Origin: Fidelibacterota bacterium
GTDB lineage: Bacteria > Fidelibacterota > UBA8477 > JABMPR01
Length of the DNA stretch: 64,000 bases
NCBI GenBank assembly: GCA_016844945.1
Contig: JAERTJ010000063.1
Location: 1 to 64,000 of the forward strand
Reading direction: 5' to 3'
A program made the position numbers and the translations under genes. Of this stretch, positions 35,196 to 44,223 are shown piece after piece (position 1 is the first letter of the stretch; each line of letters begins with the position of its first letter). The notes beneath the pieces are model-generated. The model searched no databases. It was not told the origin of the DNA and saw nothing but the letters and a program-made list of their open reading frames with translations.

Positions 35196-35981
35196 CTAAG
35201 CTCCCTTAAACGAGTGTAAAGTGTTAAAGATGTGTTCCTGGATTCCTTGATAAACGATATCAAACAACATGGCAAACATATCCAGGGAAATGATCAGCAC
35301 GATAAGACCCGTTGTAATTTTTAAGGGGAGTGTGACCATGAAAATATTCATTTGGGGCAGAATTCTAGCCGTAAAGGCAATTGCTGTATCCACCAGGAGC
35401 AGAAAAACAATAGCCGGTGCTGAAAACTGAAAGGCGTTCAGGAAAGCGATTGCACCCGTATTCAGTAAAAGTCTACCTGATGTATTACTTATGATTGCTG
35501 TTCCAACCGGTACGGTTTCGAAGTTACGGTATAAAGTTTCAAAGAGCATCTGATGGCCATTGACTGCAAAAAAATAGGTAACGACAATTAAGAGCCAGAA
35601 TTGACTTACAATCGGTATCTGGGTACCACTGGTAGGATCCATTACGTTCGCCATGGCAATACCCATCTGACGACCAATTACAGCACCTGCCCAGCTAAAA
35701 GATTCAAAGATGATCCTTGTACCCACTCCCAGCATGAGCCCAATAATCAACTCCTTAGCCACGGCAACAAACAAACCCAGGTTAGATGTAAAGACCACAG
35801 TAGATTGTTCCAGTGTTGGGAAAAGAATGAAACTCATCATCACTGCGAGTGCGATACGCAGACGGGTGGTTACCATAGGATAACTAAGGACTGGCAGAGC
35901 AATCATGAGCCCGGAAAGTCTCACAAACGTGAGAACAAATGCGGGTGCAACTAAGGCTACTCTGTCAATCAATTCAAACAT
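35196..35981 (-). CDS. fliR: Flagellar export protein FliR
   Basis: A 261-residue integral membrane protein with about six helices, of normal FliR length. LIIGLMLGVGTRIIFESFSWAGAVIGRQMGIAM (shown by its key run AGAVIGRQMG) and the DPTSGTQIPI loop are family marks. It forms the export gate core with FliP and FliQ. Its start codon shares one base with the fliQ stop region, and flhB follows after 3 nt. Confidence 0.94.
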   Translation of the reverse strand: MFELIDRVALVAPAFVLTFVRLSGLMIALPVLSYPMVTTRLRIALAVMMSFILFPTLEQSTVVFTSNLGLFVAVAKELIIGLMLGVGTRIIFESFSWAGAVIGRQMGIAMANVMDPTSGTQIPIVSQFWLLIVVTYFFAVNGHQMLFETLYRNFETVPVGTAIISNTSGRLLLNTGAIAFLNAFQFSAPAIVFLLLVDTAIAFTARILPQMNIFMVTLPLKITTGLIVLIISLDMFAMLFDIVYQGIQEHIFNTLHSFKGA

Positions 35982-36259
35982 TATTTGACCATCAATGGAA
36001 TTTGAGCGTATAGTTCACGTGTAAAGGTCAGGACGATATCCAGAAACCAGGGAATGAGCAACATGAGGATTAATCCAACTACGGCCATCTTGGGAATAAA
36101 CGTCAGGGTCATCTCATTAATCTGAGTAACAGCCTGGAAAATTCCCACACTGAGACCAACCAGCAGTCCAGCTCCAAGGAGGGGTGCCAGGATTAAAATG
36201 GCGGTACTTAAAGTCTCACGACTCAAGTAAAGTACATATTCGGCAGTCATTTTAGACAA
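35981..36259 (-). CDS. fliQ: Flagellar export protein FliQ
   Basis: A 92-residue protein with two membrane helices, close to the usual 89 residues. LLGAGLLVGLSVGIFQAVTQ and the MTLTFIPKMAVV segment are diagnostic. It overlaps fliP by 8 nt and fliR by 1 nt, as expected for subunits made in fixed ratios. Confidence 0.94.
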   Translation of the reverse strand: MSKMTAEYVLYLSRETLSTAILILAPLLGAGLLVGLSVGIFQAVTQINEMTLTFIPKMAVVGLILMLLIPWFLDIVLTFTRELYAQIPLMVK

Positions 36260-36998
36260 ATCCTTCCACGAGTGATTTCACAATCAGATTCCAACCATCA
36301 ACCAGAACAAAGAGTAATATTTTAAAGGGCATGGAGATCATAACGGGAGGCAACATCATCATTCCCATTGAGAGCAGAACACTGGCAACAACCATATCCA
36401 ACAATAACATGGGCAAATAAAGCAGGAAGCCTATTTGGAAGGCTGTCTTCAATTCACTGATGATGAAAGCTGGGATGATGGTTGAAAAGGTTAGATCCGC
36501 AGGTGTTGCAACATCCCCATCCCCTTTCAGGTCGATGAAAAGTTGCAAGTCTGCCTCACGCGTCTGATTAAGCATAAAAGCTCTAACAGGGATCCCAGCA
36601 TTGGTTATTGCTTCATCCTGGGTGATTGATTCACTCAGGTAAGGCTGTAGTGCTTCATTGTTAATTTCTGTGATTACAGGTTTCATGATGAAGAGCGTCA
36701 TAAACAATGCAAGACCAACTAAGATTTGATTGGATGGGACTGCTTGTGTGGCCAGGGCTGCTCTGAGAAAATGAAAAACAATGATAATTCTTGTAAAGGA
36801 TGTCATCATGATGAGAATCGATGGAGCCAGGGACAGAATTGTCATCAGCGCCAATATTTTTAACGTCAGTACAAAATCCGCTGGATTTTCAGATTCTTCA
36901 ACTCCGAGACTGATTTTAGGAAAAGGACTCTGAGCAGTCAGGAGGACGGGCATCAAGACAATAAGCAGGACCAAGACACACTTCATTTTTGGATTCAA
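36252..36998 (-). CDS. fliP: Flagellar export protein FliP
   Basis: A 248-residue protein with an N-terminal signal peptide (1-22) and four membrane helices. MMTSFTRIIIVFHFLRAALA, PSNQILVGLALFMTLF and the late FLLYLPMLLLDMVVASVLLS are FliP signatures, broken here at 20 residues. It is the first subunit of the export gate and overlaps fliO by 4 nt. Confidence 0.95.
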   Translation of the reverse strand: MNPKMKCVLVLLIVLMPVLLTAQSPFPKISLGVEESENPADFVLTLKILALMTILSLAPSILIMMTSFTRIIIVFHFLRAALATQAVPSNQILVGLALFMTLFIMKPVITEINNEALQPYLSESITQDEAITNAGIPVRAFMLNQTREADLQLFIDLKGDGDVATPADLTFSTIIPAFIISELKTAFQIGFLLYLPMLLLDMVVASVLLSMGMMMLPPVMISMPFKILLFVLVDGWNLIVKSLVEGFV

Positions 36999-37495
36999 AC
37001 CTTGGATTCCTTATTGGTTTCAAGATCCAGGATAGTTCCAAAGGATTGGTCTTTTTCTGCTTCTTCCTCTTCTTCGTCGCCAGGGGCTTCTAATTCTGTT
37101 AGGAAATTGATGTTTGCATCTGATACACTGAGTAGCAAATGGCGATCTTCAATAAAAACTTTAAGTAAATACTGTTTATCATTGATATAATGACGCCCTA
37201 GCATTGTAACACTTAGATTGTTCTTACCCTTGAGGCGCATCTGCTTGTTGTAAATCTTGAGACCTACAATGAGGATGATGACCATGGTTACAGTTACGAC
37301 CATGATGCGCAGGAGATATCCAGAGTAAGTGCTTCTGGTTTGAAGTGACTCTGTTGAACCTGGCTCCATATCTCCTTCAACTGTATCGGGGGACATGGTG
37401 GAGATCATTCCCAGAATAGCCATCAGAGCAAAGATGACAACAAAGATGTTGCTGGCTTTCTTGTTGTAGGTCTTTTTTGAGGTCTTAGGGATCAT
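36995..37495 (-). CDS. fliO: FliO-type export gate assembly protein
   Basis: A 166-residue protein with a basic N-terminus, a membrane segment near 15-33, a periplasmic loop, a second helix (about 62-83) and a cytoplasmic domain with LSVTMLGRHYINDKQYLLKV, ending in an acidic tail. FliO is poorly conserved and the call rests on the two-helix layout, the SVTMLG/YLLKV pattern and its place between fliN and fliP. FliO aids FliP ring assembly. Confidence 0.78.
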   Translation of the reverse strand: MIPKTSKKTYNKKASNIFVVIFALMAILGMISTMSPDTVEGDMEPGSTESLQTRSTYSGYLLRIMVVTVTMVIILIVGLKIYNKQMRLKGKNNLSVTMLGRHYINDKQYLLKVFIEDRHLLLSVSDANINFLTELEAPGDEEEEEAEKDQSFGTILDLETNKESKV

Positions 37496-38460
37496 CCGAG
37501 ACTCTTGATGCGTTCGGCCTGACCAGCGAGTTGAGTGATACGAATTCCAAAATGATCATCCACAACCACAACTTCACCTTCAGCTAGTTTGCGACCGTTA
37601 ACAAAAATCCCCAGAGGTTCTCCTGCTGCCTTATCAAGCTCAACAACTGAACCTTTACCTAGCTTGAGAACATCTTTGATCAGCATGGTCTTCCGGCCTA
37701 ACTCTACAAGGACTTCCAGATCTACATCAAGTAACATATCAATGTTACGGGGCTGGCCGTTGGCACTATTTCCGGCATTTTCGCCAAAAGCGCCAAATTC
37801 TACTTGCTGGACATCAACATCCTGACCAAGATCTTCATCAACATTTACGCGTGCGTCCACATCATCTCCATTTAACATTTTTTCAATTTCATCATCTGAT
37901 AGGCTTCCACCTTCAGCACTATCTGTCAAATTCGCTAAATCAGCGAAGAGATAATGATTGATGGAGAAGCTTTCACCGGCTGCTTGAACCGTATAGGTGG
38001 AGGCAGTCCCCTCATCTGGAGCATCAGCCAGATTGATTCCAGATGCATCTTCACTCACAATGAGCTGGATGTCATTCACTTGAAGTGATACACCCTCTCC
38101 ATCGAGTATGGCTCTTATTTGACCAATGATCTGGTCAACACCTTCTTTAAGACCTTCCAGATGATCGTCACTGACAGCTTCATCTGGATCCATATCGATC
38201 ATCCAGCCATATAGTTTGAGTACTAAATCAGATGGTAGTGTCCAGACATGGTGGATTGGAGCAGGTGTCTCTGTCTGAAAGCTGAGAACTACCTTGGGAA
38301 AGGTATCGTTCTGAATATCAGCCTTGGGACTTCCTGTGCCTACTATGGCTTGATCAATTGCGAACTCTTGCTTAAAGAGTTGTGATAGTACATCAAGAAC
38401 AACATCGCGTATTGACTCGAATCGACTATTTAACTTTGTGTTGAAGTCTTCGTTTGTCAT
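37492..38460 (-). CDS. fliN: FliN/FliY-type switch protein with long N-terminal domain
   Basis: A 322-residue protein, much longer than FliN (about 100-140). The C-terminal SpoA domain (239-315, with LDVDLEVLVELGRKTMLIKD near 244-263 and VNGRKLAEGEVVVVDDHFGI) is FliN. The N-terminal 170 residues form an extra alpha/beta domain in the place of the CheC-like part of FliY, though the CheC phosphatase motif is not obvious. Between them lies SLSDDEIEKML (186-196), like the FliM N-terminal CheY-binding helix. AAGG sits 5 nt before the ATG. It overlaps fliM by 35 nt. Confidence 0.88.
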   Translation of the reverse strand: MTNEDFNTKLNSRFESIRDVVLDVLSQLFKQEFAIDQAIVGTGSPKADIQNDTFPKVVLSFQTETPAPIHHVWTLPSDLVLKLYGWMIDMDPDEAVSDDHLEGLKEGVDQIIGQIRAILDGEGVSLQVNDIQLIVSEDASGINLADAPDEGTASTYTVQAAGESFSINHYLFADLANLTDSAEGGSLSDDEIEKMLNGDDVDARVNVDEDLGQDVDVQQVEFGAFGENAGNSANGQPRNIDMLLDVDLEVLVELGRKTMLIKDVLKLGKGSVVELDKAAGEPLGIFVNGRKLAEGEVVVVDDHFGIRITQLAGQAERIKSLG

Positions 38461-39439
38461 GACCTTCGTCTCCGTTTATTACATTGTGTATGCGGATTGC
38501 ATTATTTTGATTTGTCTGGCCAACAGAACCTGTGCAGATCAGACGGTTTTCAGCAAAGACCGAAATTTTATCTTTTGTTCTGCCGTCTAATAAAATGACA
38601 TCACCTGTGCTTAGATTCATGAAGTCATCAATTGAAATACTACCCTTACCCAGGACAGCCCTTACATCAACGGGTGTCACAGCTACGGAACGCATCAGTG
38701 TATGCTTTTCATGATCTGTTCCCTCACTGGCGCCGAAGAGGACTTTCTCCTGAATTTCGGGGCTTGAGAGAATGCTGCTGATCCAACGATACGGATAGCA
38801 AATATTCATCATTGAAGTATTGTTGTGAATTTTCGCTTCCATTGATACAACAATCACTGGTTCGGATGCAGAAACGATCTGGACAAATTCTGGATTGCTT
38901 TCAAATCGGTTCACCTCAGTGGTGAAACTCTTCAATGGTTCCCAGTTCTTGCTGATTTCAGAGGATATTCGTTCCACAACCCGATTCATAATACGCTGTT
39001 CTATAACTGAGATAGGACGAACCATTGGGATGAGATGTCCTTTGCCCCCAAAGAGTCTTTCAACGATGAATACAACGAGCTGGGGACTCACCTCAAGAAC
39101 AAACTTGCTCTGAGGTTGTGAAAAATCACCCACGTAAATGGCACCTGGGGATACAATTGACATTACAAATTCAGAATACATGATCTGATCGATGGCCAGA
39201 AGATTCATGTCCACGATCATACGTAATTGTGCAGAAAGATAGACGCCAAAATTTCTAGCAAGACCTTCATGGATATTCTCCAAAAGGCGCATCTGATCTT
39301 TTGAAATAAGATTTGGTCGTTTGAAATCATAGAGTGAAACTTTTTTACCCGCTTTGCGCGGTTGAGCTTCACTCTCTTCCCCACTGGATACACTGGTTAG
39401 TAGGGAATCGATCTCTTCTTGTGATAGGATTTTAGTCAT
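38426..39439 (-). CDS. fliM: Flagellar motor switch protein FliM
   Basis: A 337-residue protein. Residues 5-14 (LSQEEIDSLL) are the CheY-P binding helix, followed by YDFKRPNLISKDQMRLLENI, the middle domain with SQPQSKFVLEVSP and the C-terminal SpoA domain. It relays CheY-P binding to FliG. It follows fliL by 26 nt with GGAGA before the ATG. Confidence 0.95.
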   Translation of the reverse strand: MTKILSQEEIDSLLTSVSSGEESEAQPRKAGKKVSLYDFKRPNLISKDQMRLLENIHEGLARNFGVYLSAQLRMIVDMNLLAIDQIMYSEFVMSIVSPGAIYVGDFSQPQSKFVLEVSPQLVVFIVERLFGGKGHLIPMVRPISVIEQRIMNRVVERISSEISKNWEPLKSFTTEVNRFESNPEFVQIVSASEPVIVVSMEAKIHNNTSMMNICYPYRWISSILSSPEIQEKVLFGASEGTDHEKHTLMRSVAVTPVDVRAVLGKGSISIDDFMNLSTGDVILLDGRTKDKISVFAENRLICTGSVGQTNQNNAIRIHNVINGDEGHDKRRLQHKVK

Positions 39440-39465
39440 TTCTCATCTCCGAATCATATTCCAGA

Positions 39466-39990
39466 TTACTGGAGTAACAGCTTTATGTAATACAAGCTGT
39501 CAACTTTTCCGGCATTGAGGTGTTTGTTCAACATTTTGGTCAGATCACGTCGTGAACGTTCCTGAAATCCAAGATCAAGGACATGCTGCGCTGTTTGTCG
39601 ACGCAAATAGCGAATGAATTCATCTCTGATTTGTGGCTCACGGGAAATGATTTCATCAATGATGGTTTGGTCAGCTACTTCCAGGGCGACTTCAGCGATG
39701 ATATAGCGCCTTCCGCCAGACCCCAGTGTATTCACTGTAATATTATTGATGATATGAATCAGCCCCATACTGGGTACAATGTTTTTGGCTGTTTCAACTG
39801 CTTCAATTTCTTTAGCAGCTTTATAAGCCTGGTACCTGGGTAGTAAAAATATTTTTGAAACGAAGAATGCACCTACTGACAGGATAATGAGAACAATGAT
39901 GATTATCAAAATTTTGACAATAGGCGGCATTCCCGCTGTTTCATCTTCATACTCTTCCAGATCAAGGTCATTTAATTCTTCTTCAGCCAT
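39466..39990 (-). CDS. fliL: Flagellar basal body-associated protein FliL
   Basis: A 174-residue inner-membrane protein with an acidic N-terminus, one helix (about 25-49) and a periplasmic stomatin-like domain with INNITVNTLGSGGRRYIIAE and VALEVAD, ending in helix ISREPQIRDEFIRYLRRQ. FliL surrounds and stabilises stators. AGGAG lies 7 nt before the ATG. It is the first gene of the large fliL operon. Confidence 0.9.
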   Translation of the reverse strand: MAEEELNDLDLEEYEDETAGMPPIVKILIIIIVLIILSVGAFFVSKIFLLPRYQAYKAAKEIEAVETAKNIVPSMGLIHIINNITVNTLGSGGRRYIIAEVALEVADQTIIDEIISREPQIRDEFIRYLRRQTAQHVLDLGFQERSRRDLTKMLNKHLNAGKVDSLYYIKLLLQ

Positions 39991-40077
39991 GGGTACTCCT
40001 TAGTCAATCCTCGTGATATTTCGAGGGCACTCATTGTTTTTTTGTGTGTGTTTCTGCATAAACATGCCCTTCTTTTT

Positions 40078-40092
40078 CCAAATAATATGCCA
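40078..40092 (-). promoter_or_regulatory. Sigma-54 like promoter candidate upstream of fliL
   Basis: On the minus strand the site reads TGGCATATTATTTGG, sharing TGGCAT-N5-TTG with the flgF promoter and the flgB upstream region, but with G instead of C at -12. The expected start is about 40066, leaving a leader of about 76 nt. A second candidate with exact GG-N10-GC spacing lies at about 40051-40065 (GGGCATGTTTATGC). Either could be used. Confidence 0.4.
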
Positions 40093-40404
40093 TGAATTTT
40101 TTTCCGTTCTTTTGGATGTAGATATTTCCTTAATAGGGTTCCAAATCAGCTGAAAGTTTGTTTGTACATTTACTCCTCGAACCAGAACCGTAAGTAATAG
40201 ACCGACATTACAAGGTTGCATTAGATGCAATAGAATCCCTGTAAACAACTGACTATCAGCCCAGTATAGGGTATCAGTCCAGTGTTCCCTAATTGGTGGG
40301 TCGATTTGAATGTAAATAGAACTCCGTATTGACCTTAGGCTTGAGCAGGTAGAATAAATAGTGGAATTGGTGCAGGCTTCGTGGAGAGAGCGACATGAAA
40401 CATC

Positions 40405-40437
40405 GGAAATATTTTCCTCTATGAATGATTATTTTCC
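40405..40437. promoter_or_regulatory. Paired palindromic operator upstream of fliL
   Basis: GGAAATATTTTCC at 40405-40417 is identical, in inverted orientation, to the flgB upstream element at 54902-54914. A weaker copy (9 of 13 positions) is at 40425-40437, 20 bp away. The same paired layout upstream of two other flagellar operons suggests binding of a dimeric activator on one face of the helix. Confidence 0.5.
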
Positions 40438-40484
40438 CTGACCTACCCCATCGGAGGAGAGTGTGTAATTGCCTGTTTTTCGGT

Positions 40485-40511
40485 AAAAAAAAAGACTCCA
40501 AATGGAGCCTT
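40485..40511 (-). terminator. Rho-independent terminator after motB
   Basis: On the minus strand an 8-bp stem AAGGCTCC / GGAGTCTT (one G-T pair) with loop ATTT is followed by a run of nine T. It lies 20 nt past the motB stop and closes the flgB-to-motB operon. Confidence 0.85.
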
Positions 40512-40530
40512 CAATGAATTTTATTGTGGC

Positions 40531-41247
40531 TTAATAATCCAGATCTGTAAATGCCCAGGTGACAGCAAATTCAACCCTACGATTTATTTTTCGATCAGCT
40601 GGTGTATCATTGGGTACGATGGGACGGTATTCACCATAAGCAGTCGCAGCCAATATTTTTGGCGAAATCCCTGCATTGTTTGTGAGATAATTGACCACAC
40701 TGATTGCTCTTGCTCCTGAGAGTTCCCAGTTAGAGGGAAACCTGATTGAATTGATAGGGACATTATCGGTATGTCCGGAGACAACTATTTCAGCAGCGTC
40801 ATCTTTGGTTGTTTTAGCAATCATATCGAGGATGGGTAAAGACTCAGGTTTGAGATCTGCGTCACCGGAATTAAATAACAATTTATTCCCCATTTGAATC
40901 AGCAATCCATTCTTGATGGTTTCTACAGTGATGTCACCATCATTTATTTCATTTTCAATTTGCTTCTCAAATTCCTGAAGTCTTTCAAACACATCACTGC
41001 GGATGAGCATGTCATCTTCCCCACCCGGGGTTTCCTTCATCATCTGCATTTCAACTTTGTATTGCTCCATGACTCCCAGGGCTCCTTGAAGAGACTTGGC
41101 AACCATACTCCATTTTCTTTCATCCATGTTGGCGAAAGATATCATGAGTATAAAGAAGGTTAACAACAGGGTGACCATATCACCATAGGTTGTCATCCAA
41201 AACGGAGCGGTTGGCTCGTCACTGGCTTCTTCAATCTTCTTCTTCAT
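40531..41247 (-). CDS. motB: Flagellar stator protein MotB
   Basis: A 238-residue protein with one N-terminal helix (about 22-42; the plug and the PFWMTTYGDMVTLLLTFFIL segment with the proton-binding Asp in GDMVT) and a C-terminal OmpA-like peptidoglycan-binding domain (VVSGHTDNVPI, SNWELSGARAISVVNYL, NRRVEF). It anchors the stator to the wall. It follows motA by 5 nt. The Asp-type helix fits a proton-driven motor, although sodium use cannot be excluded. Confidence 0.93.
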   Translation of the reverse strand: MKKKIEEASDEPTAPFWMTTYGDMVTLLLTFFILMISFANMDERKWSMVAKSLQGALGVMEQYKVEMQMMKETPGGEDDMLIRSDVFERLQEFEKQIENEINDGDITVETIKNGLLIQMGNKLLFNSGDADLKPESLPILDMIAKTTKDDAAEIVVSGHTDNVPINSIRFPSNWELSGARAISVVNYLTNNAGISPKILAATAYGEYRPIVPNDTPADRKINRRVEFAVTWAFTDLDY

Positions 41248-41252
41248 ACGGT

Positions 41253-42026
41253 CTACTCTTCTTCTTCATCAAGAGGACGGCTTTTGGGTGCAATGAAATT
41301 TAACAATTTTCTATGTATGTTTTTTGGATGCTCACCATACTGGATAGCGAGAACCCCTTCAATGATCATTTCTTTACGGGTGATCTCCTCATCAGATCGA
41401 TTTTGAAGTTTTCCAGCCAGAGGTAGGAACATGAGGTTAGCCATGAGGGCACCATAGAAGGTCGTAATCAGTGCCACTGCCATTCCTCCACCAATATTTG
41501 AAGGGTCATCCAGGTTCTGCAACATTGCGATGAGACCAATAAGGGTTCCGATCATACCAAAGGCAGGAGCATACATACCCAGTGAGGAAAAGATTTGCTT
41601 CCCTCGTTTGTGGCGTTCGATGAGGTATTGAAGTTCAGTCTCAAGAACACTGCGTATGGTTTCTGGTTCGGAACCATCAACTGCCATTTCAAGACCGGAG
41701 CGCATAAAATCATCTTCGATGTTTCCCAACTCACGATCAATGGCTAAGATACCTTCGCGACGTGCTTTTTTCGCCAGGTCGACAAATTGGTCAATGATCT
41801 CAGGCTCTTTGGCGGGTTCTACTTTGAACGCATTACCAACCACTTTCATAGCGCTGATCACCTCTCCCAAAGGTGTATGAACGAGGGTTGCAGCAACCGC
41901 CCCCCCAAACACTACAGCAAGCGATGGTATATGAACAAAGATTGTGGCACTTCCACTTCCAGAAAGGATAGTGAAAACAACCAGTCCCAATCCTATGATA
42001 ATCCCGAGTATCGTTGCCAGATCCAT
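41253..42026 (-). CDS. motA: Flagellar stator protein MotA
   Basis: A 257-residue protein with four membrane helices, in the MotP/PomA length range. DLATILGIIIGLGLVVF opens it; the cytoplasmic loop carries LAKKARREGILAIDRELG and RSVLETELQYLIERHKRG, and GMYAPAFGMIGTLIGLIAML leads into helix 3. It forms the A5B2 stator with MotB. The C-terminus is acidic (LDEEEE). Confidence 0.93.
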   Translation of the reverse strand: MDLATILGIIIGLGLVVFTILSGSGSATIFVHIPSLAVVFGGAVAATLVHTPLGEVISAMKVVGNAFKVEPAKEPEIIDQFVDLAKKARREGILAIDRELGNIEDDFMRSGLEMAVDGSEPETIRSVLETELQYLIERHKRGKQIFSSLGMYAPAFGMIGTLIGLIAMLQNLDDPSNIGGGMAVALITTFYGALMANLMFLPLAGKLQNRSDEEITRKEMIIEGVLAIQYGEHPKNIHRKLLNFIAPKSRPLDEEEE

Positions 42027-42060
42027 CTAGCCTACACCTTTCATGTTTTCGTAACAGGTG

Positions 42061-42094
42061 GAGGGTGGTTCCGGTTTCTCACGAAACCACCCTC
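42061..42094. other. Strong hairpin between flgE and motA
   Basis: A perfect 10-bp inverted repeat (GAGGGTGGTT / AACCACCCTC) with a 14-nt loop sits in the 101-nt gap between flgE and motA. No T run follows on either strand, so it is not a standard terminator. It could be an RNA processing or stability element separating hook and stator expression. Confidence 0.6.
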
Positions 42095-42127
42095 ATTACC
42101 ATCAAAACGCTGTCAAATCAGTTAGTC

Positions 42128-43729
42128 TTAGAGACCTAACTTGGTTGATTCCTGGATCACCTGGTTCAGTGTTGAAAGCACACGGGCAGATGCCTGGAAT
42201 GCTCGCTGAGCCTCAATGATCTGGGAGAACTGTTCTGCAATGTCAACATTGGATAACTCTAAATACCCCTGTTCAATTGTTGAACCGAAGGTATCTGCTT
42301 TTCCAATATGAACGTCACCACTCTTAATGGTTTCGATAAAGTTACTACCACTCACTTTATTCAAAGCACTTGGATCAGTAAATTCACCTACAGCAATCTG
42401 AGCCAGCTTAAGACTGACACCATTACTGAAACTACCCATGATGGCTCCGTCTTCCTCAATCTCGTAACCGGTCAATTCTCCAGTTGCGCGACCATCATGT
42501 TTCCTGACTGCCAAAGACGAATTGGAATTGAACTGTGTGATACCTGTAAAATTCTCAGATCCACTAACATGAACCTGTAATAGCACATTTGCACCACCGT
42601 TAACCGGTTCCATTTCAATGCGACTATATCCATTGTCGTATACAAATGAAGTTACTTGACCCACATCATTAAAATAAATAGATCCAGTGGAGTTGTCTTC
42701 ATGGATGACTTCATCACCAGAAGGAGTCACACTCCATGTCCACTCGCCAGGTATTTCCGTCTTGGTGAACTCGAACACCAGGTTGTGACTCTCACCCAAT
42801 GTATCATAGATAACTGCTGACGTAGAAACGCGACCCGTAAATCCCTCTGATGTCTCTTCAAAATATGGGATTGAGATGGCACCAGCATTGCCTGGTTCTG
42901 CATACATGTTGATGGATGTTTCACTATCTCCAGGAACGTTATCATCTAATTGGATTTTTCCATTGACGATATCTGCTGTAGCGAAAGCACCCCAACCATC
43001 GGTGACGTCGTTAATAACTGCAACCAGGTCACCAAGTGTGGTTCCATCATTGGCTGCACCATAGGTAAAGGTTGTGCTCACTGGAGCACCATCCTTATCA
43101 GTACCATTCAGGACGATTTCGTCACCGTCTTGCAACGTATCGATATCACTGGTTTCGTCGAGGTCGTTCAATTCCGTAGCGACTGTCGCTGGCGTAACAC
43201 CACCTTCTTCAGTAAAAGGAAAGCCAGCTCTCCAAATCTGAGCAGTGGGTACGAGACCTGATGAAAGGTTTCCAGACAACCATAGGTTTTGTGAGGGCAG
43301 GGCCTCAGCCTTTAAATTACTGTCCAGGCTAATGTCTTCAAGATTAGCGAGGGTCTGTACTTCTTCATCGCCATTGATATTAGACATCCATCCCTGAACG
43401 GTGTAACCACTACTGTTCACGAGGGCACCTTCTTCATCAAAGAAAAAAGCTCCTGCACGTGTGTAATAGCGCTCGTCTTCCTGTGTATCCACAACAAAAA
43501 AGCTTTCGCCACGAATAGCCAGATCAGTCTGAAAACCAGTGGCTTCAAGATCACCCTGCTTAAAGGGTGTATATTCTACGTCAATAACCTGTCCAAGTGC
43601 TTCCAGGAAGGTCATACGACTACTCTTATATCCAACAGTATTGATATTCGCGATGTTACTTCCCAGAAGTTCCATCGTTCTCATTTGTCCCTGTAAACCG
43701 GCTAGTGCTGACGATAATGCTTGACTCAT
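42128..43729 (-). CDS. flgE: Flagellar hook protein FlgE
   Basis: A 533-residue hook protein. SALAGLQGQMRTMELLGSNI and NINTVGYKSSRMTF open it; GDLEATGFQTDLAIRGESFF and YTRAGAFFFDEEGALV follow; the C-terminal GYLELSNVDIAEQFSQIIEA and QRAFQASARVLSTLNQVIQE close the D0 coil. The variable middle (about 150-400) is longer than in E. coli FlgE (402 residues), giving a larger exposed domain. It follows the TIGR02530-type gene by 74 nt. Confidence 0.95.
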   Translation of the reverse strand: MSQALSSALAGLQGQMRTMELLGSNIANINTVGYKSSRMTFLEALGQVIDVEYTPFKQGDLEATGFQTDLAIRGESFFVVDTQEDERYYTRAGAFFFDEEGALVNSSGYTVQGWMSNINGDEEVQTLANLEDISLDSNLKAEALPSQNLWLSGNLSSGLVPTAQIWRAGFPFTEEGGVTPATVATELNDLDETSDIDTLQDGDEIVLNGTDKDGAPVSTTFTYGAANDGTTLGDLVAVINDVTDGWGAFATADIVNGKIQLDDNVPGDSETSINMYAEPGNAGAISIPYFEETSEGFTGRVSTSAVIYDTLGESHNLVFEFTKTEIPGEWTWSVTPSGDEVIHEDNSTGSIYFNDVGQVTSFVYDNGYSRIEMEPVNGGANVLLQVHVSGSENFTGITQFNSNSSLAVRKHDGRATGELTGYEIEEDGAIMGSFSNGVSLKLAQIAVGEFTDPSALNKVSGSNFIETIKSGDVHIGKADTFGSTIEQGYLELSNVDIAEQFSQIIEAQRAFQASARVLSTLNQVIQESTKLGL

Positions 43730-43803
43730 TTTATCTTCCTTTCCTGATCCACGTCCTTCATTCAGTGGATCGAGGGTTTCCCGTTAGGGTCCAACCCAAT
43801 TAG

Positions 43804-44220
43804 TTATACAATTGCCACACTATCTATATTGGAGAAAACGTTCCCCTGTGCAGCGTCTTTATCTAATGCAGTGATAACCGTCTGATTTTTGACGCTCACT
43901 ACATATGCCATCTCATCCACCAGGATTAAAGATGACTGTGCTCCTTTTTCGCGTGCTCTTTCAACGCCATTATTCAATCGCTCCATTTCCATGGGAGAAG
44001 GATTCATATTCCTCTCCGTCATCCGTCTGACGGCATGGGCACTGAATTTTAGCTTTGGTTGATCCGCGGCGACTTTCTGGTTCAGGATATCCTGAAATGT
44101 TTGTTGACCATCCTGAACCTTACCAGATTTAGGACCAGCGGGATGCCGTTTCGGTCCCTGAATCTGATCTGGTCTGAGTGGTAAACCACCCTGCTGAATT
44201 TGAAGTTCGGCAAGTTTCAT
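43804..44220 (-). CDS. TIGR02530-type flagellar operon protein
   Basis: A 138-residue protein whose C-terminal 85 residues (KFSAHAVRRMTERNM, LNNGVERAREKGAQSSLILV, DEMAYVVSVKNQTVITALD) match the conserved small protein found between flgD and flgE in many flagellar operons. The N-terminal 50 residues are low-complexity. Its role is not well defined; it may help hook assembly. It follows flgD by 3 nt. Confidence 0.85.
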   Translation of the reverse strand: MKLAELQIQQGGLPLRPDQIQGPKRHPAGPKSGKVQDGQQTFQDILNQKVAADQPKLKFSAHAVRRMTERNMNPSPMEMERLNNGVERAREKGAQSSLILVDEMAYVVSVKNQTVITALDKDAAQGNVFSNIDSVAIV

Positions 44221-44223
44221 GCT

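Larger units (their letters stand above)
39991..40484 (-). other. Long control region between motB terminator and fliL
   Basis: About 490 bp without a supported gene. Two short minus-strand frames (82 and 70 codons) have no ribosome site or protein-like composition and are probably chance. It contains the paired palindromes at 40405-40437 and the sigma-54 like boxes near 40051-40092, so it is best read as the promoter and enhancer region of the fliL operon. Confidence 0.6.

Noticed and set aside
40000-40501. Two minus-strand frames of 82 and 70 codons upstream of fliL
   Set aside because: No ribosome site, skewed composition, and they cover the palindromes and promoter-like boxes; treated as non-coding control DNA.
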